Part shown: positions 46,740-56,810 of the stretch, in pieces
Layout: every line of letters starts with the position of its first letter
Numbering within the stretch: position 1 is the first letter of the stretch
From: Russula earlei
Taxonomy: Eukaryota > Basidiomycota > Agaricomycetes > Russulales > Russulaceae
Direction of reading: 5' to 3'
DNA: 64,000 nt
NCBI GenBank assembly: GCA_025769875.1
Contig: JAGFNK010000044.1
Span: 1-64,000, forward strand
Notes under the pieces: generated by a model
Told to the model about the DNA's origin: nothing
What the model saw: only the letters and a program-made list of their open reading frames with translations
Database searches by the model: none
Translations under genes and position numbers: made by a program

Positions 46740-47358
46740 TGTTGTAAACTACCCCTTTATCGGTTCGTCCAATTATTATTCTTCTTGTTACCCTTGTCTC
46801 CGTGGTTACTGTTTCATCCCTTGATGGTGATTCCCTATTGTTTCATCTATTGTGTTTCACTTGTTGTGTTTCACCTATTGTGTTTCACTTATTGTGTTTC
46901 ACCTATTGTTGAGTTACTTTTGCTATTTGTCTACCTTTATCTATTGTTCCTGCTTATGGTACTGTACAGCCTCGCCACATACAGTATTTAAGCGCCTGTA
47001 GAAGCTGGGGAATGCCCCAAGCTTAGCTTTGTCCCATTTCCTGTCGCATCCCTTGCCTTGTACACTCTCTCAATCACAACTTGCTTGTGCTGGCCTACAC
47101 CTTGCTTGACCTAAGCACACCTCAAGGAACCCTTGTGTTCCTCTTCCTCCTCTGCCTCTCTCTCATCGTCTTCCTCTTCTGTGAAACCAGGAGATCGACT
47201 CTGTCTGCGGACTGAGTCATTGTCTGACTCAGCCTTGAGACGCTAAACCATTGAACCGGTCTCCTTGAGCCGGCCCCACTGAACCCTTGAACCAAGTCAC
47301 AGGGACTTGGCCCCACTGAACCTTGAGCTGACGCTCTAACGGCCGCGACGCCGTTACA
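46740..47358 (+). repeat. G2 5' LTR
   Basis: 619 bp, TGTTGTAAACTACCCC to GCCGTTACA. Contains repeated TTGTGTTTCACYTAT words (about 46850-46910). Confidence 0.95.
46985..47029 (+). promoter_or_regulatory. G2 core promoter and predicted transcript start
   Basis: TATTTAA at 46985 lies 34 nt before AAGCTTAGCTT (47019-47029). The start sits at the 3' side of palindrome AAGCTGGGG-AATG-CCCCAAGCTT. The start site is inferred, not measured. Confidence 0.6.
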
Positions 47359-48906
47359 CAAGCTAAGCTTCCTTACTCCATTCTGGAGATCAACCTCGAG
47401 CTACCATCGAATCGTTGGATCCGCGTCCAACCTAGACCATCCCCAGACCTCCCTGAACACGTCGTAGGAGCTGCCACTTGGGACAGCTTTCACACCTTCC
47501 TCTGTTACATCACCACTGAAAACGACGAAGAACTACCAGTCGAATTCATCAACAACCGTTGGTTCGAATTACGACTTAGGAGAGGACAACTCTACACTCA
47601 TCTAGACCTAGAACTCCTCAGAAACAGTCTTGGATTAGGCTACTGGAGAGAAAACGACCCTCTCTACGAACCACCGTCAGAATCAGAAACCTCTTCCACA
47701 GAAGGCAACCCCCCGGAACAACAAAACACCATTGAAACTCAGACACCCTTTGAATCCCCTGCACTAGAACCAGAGGACCCCCCTGAAAACCAAGAACCCA
47801 TTGAAACCTTAGAACTTAACCCGCAGAACCTTCCAGAACCTGACATGGCAGCCCAACCCCAAGTCGCTGCACAACCCCCCCAGATAGCCGCTCAGGCTCC
47901 CCAGATAGCCGCTCAGGCCCCTCAGATTGCTGTCCAGGCCCCCCCAGCCATTGTTCCACCCCCTCAAGCAGCTGCTCCCGCACCACAAGGCACTAATGGG
48001 TCCCTCAGCGGTAAAGAGCCCACTGCCTTCACAGGAGAAAGAAACAAAACAAAAAGATTCATCATGGAATTCAACCTATTCTGGGGCCTCAATGATGACA
48101 AGGCAGTAATGATCTCCCCCTTCAAACGAACAATGCTGGCTCTCTCCTACATTCAAGGAGAAAAAGTTGAAGAATGGGTCAATTCACAAGCAAACGCACT
48201 CAGGGACAAAGTAAACAGAGCCCAGAACCCCATTAACAGAATGAACGAAGCATTATGGAATGACTTCGTTACAGACTTTATGTTCAAATTCACGAACACC
48301 GCAGAGAAAGAGGATGCCCAAGCAGCCCTCGCCAAGCACACAATGAAAGAATCCCTCGATGATTACATTTCCACCTTCGAACAACTGTTAAATAAGACAG
48401 GGTGGCCAGAAACGGACGTGATCGCCATCGAAAGCTTCAAAAATGGCCTAAAAATCGGACTCTACCGCGCAATCCTAAACAGGGACGTCTGGCCTACCAC
48501 CCTTCAAGAATGGAAGGAGGAAGCCAGAAGACAACATCGCCGCTTCATCACCATCAGAGAGAAGCTTAAAGGAAAAACCACACACCCCCCTTCGGAACAC
48601 AGGTCCCATCACCCTGATCGAATGCAAGTGGACGCTGCCAAGTCCAACTTCAAAAAACTCACTGAAGAAGAAAGGAAGCAATTGGCAAAAGAAGGTCGTT
48701 GCTTCCGTTGCCGAGAGAAAGGCCACCTTAGTCGGGAGTGCCCCAAAAATACTAACCCCACAACCTCCAAGGCACGTACTACTGAACCAACCCCAGAACC
48801 GCCAAAAGAAGAAGAAGCCTCCACTATGGTGGCCCGCATGAAAACTTTACCAGCGGAGGATAGGGCCAAGCTTTGGGACCTCATCCTCAAAGAGGATTTT
48901 CTCTAG
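47350..48906 (+). CDS. G2 Gag with zinc knuckle
   Basis: The first ATG of the frame is 47845 (353 codons). About 160 codons upstream are also open and clearly translated, because G1 keeps the same residues there (EFINNRWFEL, RRGQLYTH, NSLGLGYWRE). No in-frame ATG exists between the LTR and 47845, so the start is unclear: a non-AUG codon or a spliced leader. After 47845: Pro/Ala/Gln repeats, capsid (FNLFWGLNDDKAVMISPFKR, ALSYIQGEKVEEW, NEALWNDFVTDFMFKF), knuckle CFRCREKGHLSREC near 48700, and TAG at 48904. It forms the particle that packages element RNA. Confidence 0.88.
   Translation, partial: AVTQAKLPYSILEINLELPSNRWIRVQPRPSPDLPEHVVGAATWDSFHTFLCYITTENDEELPVEFINNRWFELRLRRGQLYTHLDLELLRNSLGLGYWRENDPLYEPPSESETSSTEGNPPEQQNTIETQTPFESPALEPEDPPENQEPIETLELNPQNLPEPDMAAQPQVAAQPPQIAAQAPQIAAQAPQIAVQAPPAIVPPPQAAAPAPQGTNGSLSGKEPTAFTGERNKTKRFIMEFNLFWGLNDDKAVMISPFKRTMLALSYIQGEKVEEWVNSQANALRDKVNRAQNPINRMNEALWNDFVTDFMFKFTNTAEKEDAQAALAKHTMKESLDDYISTFEQLLNKTGWPETDVIAIESFKNGLKIGLYRAILNRDVWPTTLQEWKEEARRQHRRFITIREKLKGKTTHPPSEHRSHHPDRMQVDAAKSNFKKLTEEERKQLAKEGRCFRCREKGHLSRECPKNTNPTTSKARTTEPTPEPPKEEEASTMVARMKTLPAEDRAKLWDLILKEDFL
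47360..47370 (+). promoter_or_regulatory. G2 primer-binding site, self-complementary
   Basis: AAGCTAAGCTT, one base after the 5' LTR, is the exact reverse complement of AAGCTTAGCTT at 47019-47029. Eleven nt is also the length used by Tf1 for self-priming. Confidence 0.75.
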
Positions 48907-51900
48907 GCCAAGGTACAACAGTCGGTACTAAGGCCCAAATAGATACCATTGTCCAACATAAGGAAAACTCAATGAAAGTACCTTTTATGATCACGACAAA
49001 TGGAAAGACTGGCCAAGCGCTCCTAGACAGCGGAGCAACAGAGAACTTCATCAGCCAAGGAATTGTGGAAAAGCTACAAATCCCACTCCGGACCCTTAGA
49101 ACCCCCAGGCCCATCATTAATGTAGATGGTACCAATAACCAAGGAGGAGCACTAACCCATTATACTCATATAGCCGTACGACATGGCCCCACCACACGAC
49201 TCCTCACCTTCTATGTCACAAACTTAGGAGAAGATAGAATGATCCTCGGTTATCCTTTTCTAAAGGCGATTAACCCCCTTGTCAACTGGAGCACTGGTCG
49301 CCTAAGAAATCACTTAGGAGTCCTTCTCACCCCCGTCCCCCTAGCCAAACCACCAAGAATTCGGATCGCACAAATAAGGACAACCACCATCCCCCCTGAA
49401 TACTTACGACATCAGAAAGTCTTCTCAGAAGAGGCAGCCAAACGACTCCCACCCAGCCGAGGAGAACTTGACTTCAGAATCACCCTGAAACCAGACGCCC
49501 CTAAATTCCTTGATTGCCGAACTTACCCACTCCCCCTGAATGAAAAACAAGAACTATCAAGACAGATACAAGAAGACCTGGCCAAGGGTTTCATTAAAGA
49601 CGGTGTTTCAGATTTTGTATCCCCCGTCTTCTTTGTTCAAAAGAAAGACGGTACTGCCCCAAGGATGGTAGTGGACTACCGAAAACTCAATAACGCCACC
49701 GTTCCGGATTATCATGCCCTGCCAAACATGGAAGAACAATTACACAAATTAAGGGGCAAAGCCACCTTTAGCAAATTCGATGTCAGAGCTGGCTATAACA
49801 ACATCCTGATCCACCCAGAAGACCGACACAAGGGTGCCTTCAAAACCCAGTTTGGCACCTTCGTTCCCATGGTAATGGGTTTCGGCTTTACCAACGCCCC
49901 AGCAGCTTTTCAACGAGCAATGAACCACACCCTCCGACCCTGGCTTCTAAAGTACCCCGAAAACACTTGCAACTACCTAGACGACGTGGCAATAGCCACG
50001 AACTCAGGAGAAGAACACCTCCACCAACAAATTACACACGAATTCCTTGACCTTCTCGAAAGGGACTCTTATTTCTTAAAAGCATCCAAGTGCGCCTTCG
50101 AACAAGAAGAGATTGACTTCCTGGGCTTCCGAATTAATCAAGGGACCCTCAAAATCGATCCTGTCAAAATGGATGGCCTCAAAAGCTGGCCGAGACCTCC
50201 CAACAATCTGAAACAGGTACAGCAAATCATGGGCGCCCTCAATTACCAACGGCCATTTATCCGAGACTTCGCAAAAATAGCCCGCCCCATTTTTTCTACA
50301 ATCAAGAAAGGAACCCCCTTTCTCTGGACTCCGGAAGCAACCACAGCCCTAGAAACCTTGATAGCGGCGGTCTGCGACGACCCTGAACTTTACACTGCCA
50401 ACCCCGACCTCCCGTACGAATTAGAAACCGATGCCTCACAGTTTGCCACCGGAGCTGTCCTCTTTCAAAAGGACCAAAGAGGAAAAAGGAAAATGATCGG
50501 AAATATGTCACACGCGTTCAACGAAGCAGAAAGGAACTACCCAGTCTGGGATAGGGAATTCCTAGCTCTGATCCTTGCACTCCAACACTGGCGATACCTA
50601 TTAGTCGGAACTAAACATCCCATCAAAATTTTCACAGACCACGCTAACCTGGCTCACTACCGACTCCCCCACAAGATCAACCGAAGGATTGCCGGATACA
50701 TCTCAACACTCGCGGATTACCACTTCGAAATCCACCACAAACCCGGGATCTCCAACCGTGCAGACGCTCTCTCACGACGACCTGACCACAATGACGGGTC
50801 GGGAGATAACCAGAATATTACGGCACTACCGGACAAACTGTTTATTCGCACGCTTCACACTGAGGACCTCTATGAACAGGTACTAACCGAACAAAGGAAA
50901 AGAAAATCAGATCTCCTCATGTGGAAGGTCAAACACGGTCTCCAAGAAGAAGAAGATGCACTACTCAAAGACGGAAAATTGGTGGTGCCATATCAAGAAC
51001 CCCTTTTACGAAAGATTTTACATACCTACCACGACAGTATCCTCGGCGGGCACACAGGAAATGCCCGAACCCTGTATTCAATTCAAGAATCCTTCTGGTG
51101 GCCAAAAATGGCCTACTTTATCAGGGACTACATTCGAGGCTGTGCCACCTGTCAAGCCAACAAATCTTCCACACACCCAACTCGTCCCCCAATTTACCCG
51201 ATTCCCCCTGAATTTCAGAAACCATTCCAAACCATAGCAATCGACTGGATCGTTGATCTCCCGTTGTCAGAAGAATGTAACACTATCATGACCATTACCG
51301 ACCACGACTCTACCAAGGCGGCAATATTCATACCATGTCGTAAAGATATGGGGACCCTAGCAATGGCCAAATTATTCTTACGACATGCCTTCCCTTGGAC
51401 TGGGGTCCCCTCCAAGATCATCTCCGATCGTGACCCTCGCTTTACCTCCGACTTATTCAAAGAAGTTTCCCGAATCCTCGGGATCAACCAAAATTTAAGC
51501 ACCGCCTACCACCCTCAAACTGATGGACAATCAGAAAGGACAAACCAGACCCTGGAAATGTATCTGCGCATCTACACAGGAGAGAAACAGGAAGAATGGG
51601 CACACTGGCTCCCCATAGCCCAATACCATTTTAACGCTCACAAGTCTACTACCACCAAAAAAACCCCCTACGAACTCCTCATCGGGTTTAACCCTCAAGG
51701 ACTTGGCACCCAGCTCAAGTCCAAGTTCCCCGGAATCCAAGAACGACTCCAAGCATTAAAAGACATGAGGGAATCAGCACAAGAAGCAATGAAAAGAGCA
51801 CAGAATAACTGGATCAAGGAAACCAAGTTCAAGGGCTTCGAAGAAGGACAGAAGGTTTGGTTGGAAGGCACTAACTTAAAAACCCCTCATCAGTTTCATA

Positions 51901-53915
51901 AGTTCCGCCCCAAACGATTCGGCCCTTTTATCATTACCAAACGAATCTCCCACATTGTTTACCAACTCCAATTACCACCCCAATGGAACATTCACAACGT
52001 GTTTCATGCCTCCCTCTTATCTCCAGTCACAGAAACAGCCGAACATGGACCAAACTTCCCCGAGCCACCACCTGACCTTATCTCGGGAGAATATGAAGTC
52101 GAGAAAATTACCGCTCAACGTCTCCATAGAAACCGACTCCAATACAGGGTCCGGTGGAAAGGGTATTCCGCAGCAGAAGACACCTGGGAACCCCTCCCAA
52201 ACCTTAAAAACGCTCAAGATGCCATTACCATGTTTCACCTCCAGCAACAACCCACCAAACTCCGTACCATGACCACCACTAACTCTGACCCCGCAGAATT
52301 CCATCACTCAGACGAAAGTCTGGACGACTTAGAACATCAGTTCCAAACACTTACGATACAACAACGTACATTACTCCCCCGAATTAACTCACGTAACCCC
52401 CCTTCTTATTCCGTTAACGACCCCGCTATCCCCGACCGTGGATATACAATTTTCAATTTAGCCGCCAGAGAACAACTCTTTTCCGGAATCCTTTCTCCTG
52501 GCGACTTCCGCGGTTTTCAATTACTTATGACGGACCCCCGTTTCTCTGAGTTTCATCTACCCGTACGAAGAGCAGTACTTACAGATTTAGTGTGGAACCA
52601 GATCACACGATCAGCCTACATAAATACCCCCACTCCTTCCGAATGGTCAGCCTGGCACCACGAACACGCTACCTCTACATACAACACCCCAATGTCCTCC
52701 CCCGTCTCTAGCTCATCCCCTCTCCCTATCCTTACCCCTTCCCCCACCATCAAACAGGAACCCCTCTCACCCGAAGTCATTCAACACATCATCGACCAAC
52801 GAACCTTCATCGTCCCAGACGAGACCGAGGTCCAAGACCTTGCGGCTACCCTCAACCCACTCGCCATCCGAGAAGGAACACCCTCACCAACCCCGACCGA
52901 AGTAGACCCCACTCACCCTGGCCCCCCGTGGTTTGTTTACGAACCTTACACGCATGTTCCCCCTTTTTACATTCACGTTAATGGGCGAAAACGCCTATTA
53001 CCTTACTTACGTATCGCTTTATATAACGACGAACCCATGCTTCTAGGGACTATGGGTCGAGGAGAACCCACTTATGGAGAAAAGCTCATCGCCCGGCCCG
53101 TTGTCTCTGCCCCTCATCCCTCTGTCTCTGCCTCTGACCTCCGCCTCCTCATTGAGGACCACCCCTTCCATTTTGATGCTGCCCAAGCCCTCGAAAACCT
53201 CCATGACCCCGGTGCTCTTGCCGACGTCTACCGTCTCCGTACCAGCTCTTTCAAGTTGAAAGTTTTGGAGGGCAAGCGCGCCTCTATCCAAGGGGCTTTA
53301 AGCGTCCTTCAAGGGCAACTCGCTGATCGACTCCATGAAATCCAGTCCCACACTAAAGAAGTCGCCGCCATCCGCAGTCGCCTTCGGGCCAACAACACTT
53401 CCGTCCGAGTTCGCCATCAACTCGACAACTTGATGACTGATGGGGGGCTCACCCGCGACACTGGACCATATTACTCGCTGGCAGGGAGCTACGACAAGAT
53501 TGAGGACTCAAAAGAGCCATCCACTTCCCCTTCACCGTCCATTCACCCCCCTCTCTCCCTGACCCCTCCACTCCAGTACCTCCCTCCCCGTGTTGTCGAC
53601 CAGTCCCAAAACGACGCCCCCATGGGGTCACCTTCCCACTTCCCTCAAATGTTCTCTGATGACGCCAGTACCCCCAACACCCCTCTCACCCCCGCACGAA
53701 TGACTAAAGCACAACGTCACCAACTTCAGAAACGGCAGCACATCTGCAAACACTGCAACACCAGGGGGCACTGGAACAAGGACTGTAACAGACCTCATAC
53801 CAATTGCAGCGGACAAGTAGGATTGCATCCTCAGGAGGACCCACCGGAGCTACAGGGGTTTCTGCCCCAGAGCCATGGGACCCCAGAGCACGTGGCCAGA
53901 GGTCGAGGGCGATGA
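48880..53915 (+). CDS. G2 Pol polyprotein with chromodomain and C-terminal zinc knuckle
   Basis: About 1,680 codons, -1 frame relative to Gag and overlapping its end; the slip could occur on GATTTTC just before the Gag stop. Numbering from 48873: protease LLDSGATENF (~52); RT with YLDD (~368); RNase H ETDASQFATGAV (~518) and TDHANLAHY; integrase HHCC (~720-765); D in TITDHDSTK (~809), D in SDRDPRFTS (~851), E in GQSERTNQTLE (~886); FGPFIITKR; chromodomain YRVRWKGYSAAEDTWEP (~1072-1123). Then comes an unusual ~550-residue extension: globular REQLFSGILSPGDFRGF, Ser/Pro linkers, coiled coil (~1463-1509) and a CCHC knuckle CKHCNTRGHWNKDC with PHTNC (~1625-1645). No stop or missing catalytic residue. 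Confidence 0.93.
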
Positions 53916-53976
53916 ACTCCGTGAGTCGGGCCCCGAGACCGATTAGTTCGGAGAACTAAGCATGAGGGGGGCATGA

Positions 53977-54596
53977 TGTTGTAAACTACCCCTTTATCGG
54001 TTCGTCCAATTATTATTCTTCTTGTTACCCTTGTCTCCGTGGTTACTGTTTCATCCCCTTGATGGTGATTCCCTATTGTTTCATCTATTGTGTTTCACTT
54101 GTTGTGTTTCACCTATTGTGTTTCACTTATTGTGTTTCACCTATTGTTGAGTTACTTTTGCTATTTGTCTACCTTTATCTATTGTTCCGCTTATGGTACT
54201 GTACAGCCTCGCCACATACAGTATTTAAGCGCCTGTAGAAGCTGGGGAATGCCCCAAGCTTAGCTTTGTCCCATTTCCTGTCGCATCCCTTGCCTTGTAC
54301 ACTCTCTCAATCACAACTTGCTTGTGCTGGCCTACACCTTGCTTGACCTAAGCACACCTCAAGGAACCCTTGTGTTCCTCTTCCTCCTCTGCCTCTCTCT
54401 CATCGTCTTCCTCTTCTGTGAAACCAGGAGATCGACTCTGTCTGCGGACTGAGTCATTGTCTGACTCAGCCTTGAGACGCTAAACCATTGAACCGGTCTC
54501 CTTGAGCCGGCCCCACTGAACCCTTGAACCAAGTCACAGGGACTTGGCCCCCACTGAACCTTGAGCTGACGCTCTAACGGCCGCGACGCCGTTACA
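53977..54596 (+). repeat. G2 3' LTR
   Basis: 620 bp. Preceded by polypurine tract CATGAGGGGGGCATGA (53961-53976). Confidence 0.95.
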
Positions 54597-54759
54597 CTGT
54601 CTGCAGACTGAGTCATTATCTGACTCAGCCTTGAGATGCTAAACCTTTGATCCGGTCTCTTTGAGCCGGCCCCACTGAACCCTTGAACCAAGTCACAGGG
54701 ACTTGGCCCCACTGAAATCTGAGCTAACGCTCTTACGGCCGCGACGCCATAACAGTAGA

Positions 54760-55198
54760 GGCCATCGGGAATGATGTATTTGTTGTTTTGGAGATTGATT
54801 CACGCATCATTTAGTTTCTGTAGCTGCAGGATCATGGGACTTGTGTCATCCAAGGATGTAGCAGAGAGTGCAGTCCATGTGTTGAACGCAGACATAGATC
54901 CGACACTGCTGCTGATGTGTTTGAGTTTGTCCCACTTGAGTTTGCAAGTACTGAATTTGGCATCACTTATCCGGACTAGTATGTCTGGCTGAATGTAAAG
55001 ATCAAATATGCCTTCTAGTGCCAATTCTTCAGCGTCCCAGTTGGCATCACCAGAAGGTTTGGTATCAGTTAAGTGATGATTGAAGCCATTCATCTTGGTG
55101 ATAGCTTCAAAGCGCTTTGACCAAAGTGGCCAATTAGCTGCGCCCAAGATCTCCATCGAGATTCCAGTGGGTTGCATAAAGATGGGGGGGAGTGTCAT
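54760..55198 (-). pseudogene. C2 Gag, N-terminal part
   Basis: Starts at ATG 55198: MTLPPIFMQ, then ILGAANWPLWSKRFEAI, CKLKWDKLKHIS, DDTSPMILQLQKLNDA and a TGA in place of the arginine that C1 still has. It breaks at 54755, where the solo LTR S1 inserted; the rest of Gag is at 45907-46280. Confidence 0.88.
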
Positions 55199-55447
55199 TT
55201 GGAAATGTTAGGTAATAGGGAGAATTGCCAATCTGGACCAGCGGAGCAATTATAGCTGGATCAATTAGAGATCAAATCAGTATCTTTGACGTGTGATGTA
55301 ACTGCGCGCGCGTCAATCCTTTGGCTCCAGGGACCAAGGGAGTAAGATGTCATCTGATAACAGAGGTTTGTGGGGAAGGGAGGTGTTATAGGAATAAATG
55401 TGTGTGGTGATCTCTGTGGACTTTAGATATGGGCAGGGCCCATAACC

Positions 55448-55926
55448 TGTTGAAAATGCACAGTGTGTGTGATTAGATAGCAGCAGATGATAAGATTGCA
55501 GGCAGATCTATCAGACAATAGTTCAGTTTAGTTGATACAAAACTGATATAAATAGTGTACCTATCAGACAATAGCTACAACGCATTATCAGTACAGAGTG
55601 ATAAGATATCATAGACTAAGTACTCACTTCAGTTTAGTTGATATAAAACTGAAGTGATCTACATGCTTTGTGGCATTCTTAAGTACCTGAGACCGCCACT
55701 AAGTGCAGTGCAGCTAACTACCATTATGGATCACTAAGTATGTCTGAGGATCAGTGGTAACTAGCTACCAATTGTCCGAAATCATCTAATCAATGTCTCT
55801 AACGCGTGCTGCAGTGTATGAGCTGAAGCCAGTAATGCCTGGTCCGGGTGATCCGACGCGTCAATGCATCAGAGTTGTGATTGCATCACAATGCACCTGG
55901 GGCTCAGGCCAGTGCTGATCTCAACA
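55448..55926 (-). repeat. C2 5' LTR
   Basis: 479 bp. The hairpin CACTTCAGTTT-10 nt-AAACTGAAGTG is perfect here and has one mismatch in the other LTR. It is followed on the minus strand by GGTTATGGGCCC, a candidate primer-binding site. Confidence 0.93.
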
Positions 55927-55931
55927 TGTTC

Positions 55932-56313
55932 AGCAGCAGCAAAGCCACAAAGGACTGATGGCCTGTATTAGAAATGCCCACTAAGCCATGTGATGGTGTT
56001 GTGGGGACTGTTAGCGAGATCAGAGAGTTCTGTGAAGGGATCTCTAGAACATCACAGTACTTGGCAATGGAAAGTTGCACACACAATGTAAGCAACTTAT
56101 GCCCAAGTGATACTGGTGTCGAAGGGTCCAAATATCACCTTCCATTGTATTCATAACTGACCAGATTTTATCATCTTTGGATCCTCTGGGCATGGCATCT
56201 GACAAAGAGCTTGAGAGAACACTGATCTCCTTGACAAGTTGTTTGACTGTTTCAGGAGTGGACATTTTGGACACAGAAGGGGGAGGAGTGCAAGTTGATG
56301 CAAAGGTGAGCAT
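55932..56313 (-). other. Unknown ORF interrupted by copia C2
   Basis: The minus-strand frame starting at MSTPETVKQLVKEISVLSSS (near 56265) runs through RGSKDDKIWSVMNTMEGDIW. A second overlapping frame continues with VSLGHKLLTLCVQLSIAKY and NTGHQSFVALLLLN. After removal of C2 it would continue left of 42165 for about 25 codons. One frameshift is needed. It is not recognised; it may be a host gene or an older transposon protein that C2 disrupted. Confidence 0.35.
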
Positions 56314-56339
56314 TCAGCACATCATCATATAGGCCACCA

Positions 56340-56810
56340 AGGCTTATATTGAACATGTACTCGAGCAAAAAAGAAGGATGAGAGGGAAGTGCAGATACGA
56401 TGATGAAAAACGACAGGCAACAATGGTGTGTCCATGCAAAGTCAACAAATTAAAGTTTGATGATTACCTCAATCAACGGCCTGTCGGGGCTTGACAGCCT
56501 GGCTCTGGCTTTTCAAATCTTAGGCCGGGCCAAAGCCATCAAGAAGCCGTCACTTTGGCCCAGCTCAGCCCGGCCTATTTCGGCCTGGCTTGGCCCAGCT
56601 CATGGCCTGAGGCTGGGCCAGGCAAAACACTACAGCTTGCTGTTGCTTTATATTGTTTCAATCATGATGGGAATGCAGCAGGGCTTCAAAGTACAGCTCA
56701 TTGGGCAGGTGTTGGCAAAGGTACTGTCCATTCTTTCACATGTAGAGTGATGGTTGTGGTATGGTAGCCAGAATTCATGCAGGAAGCTGTCCAATATCCA
56801 ACATGTCACT
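56340..56810 (+). pseudogene. PIF/Harbinger transposase N-terminal fragment
   Basis: KFDDYLNQ, interrupted by the GGCC-rich repeat, then QLAVALYCFNHDGNAAGLQS and HWAGVGKGTVHSFTCRVM. This is the usual HTH region before the DDE domain of Harbinger nucleases (small residues GN-A, WAG-G-GTV, RV). The catalytic domain is absent, replaced from about 56802 by the MULE terminal repeat. Confidence 0.6.
56482..56620. repeat. GGCC-rich short repeat, copy 2
   Basis: Shares GGCCAAAGCCATCAA with 41020-41155, and interrupts the Harbinger fragment. Same orientation of the shared word. Confidence 0.5.

Larger units (their letters stand above)
46740..54596 (+). mobile_element. Ty3/gypsy element G2, apparently intact
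   Basis: 7,857 bp with LTRs of 619 and 620 bp and TSD CTGTC (46735-46739 and 54597-54601). The LTRs differ by three single-base indels that I saw and no substitution. Gag and Pol frames are long and uninterrupted. It carries PBS, polypurine tract, TATA box, and CpGs that are decayed in G1. All parts needed for autonomous transposition seem present. Confidence 0.96.
46286..54754 (+). repeat. Solo LTR S1 (G1/G2 family), split by G2
   Basis: Pieces 46286-46739 and 54602-54754 together make one LTR, TGTTGTGATCTACCCCC to GCCATAACA. Its flanks are CTAGA (46281-46285) and GTAGA (54755-54759), a target duplication with one changed base. It landed in the C2 gag. G2 later landed inside it, duplicating CTGTC. 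Confidence 0.9.
42170..55926 (-). mobile_element. Copia element C2, full length, carrying S1 and G2
   Basis: 479-bp LTRs at 42170-42648 and 55448-55926, TSD TGTTC (42165-42169 and 55927-55931). Without the nested 8.5 kb it is about 5.3 kb, normal for copia. Order on the minus strand: gag, protease, integrase, RT, RNase H, polypurine tract CATGGGGGAA. LTRs differ almost only at CpG sites. Pol has a few nonsense codons. Confidence 0.95.

Noticed and set aside
48873..48879. Methionine start for G2 Pol
   Set aside because: The codon at 48873 is TTG inside the Gag end. Pol is better explained by frameshifting from Gag.
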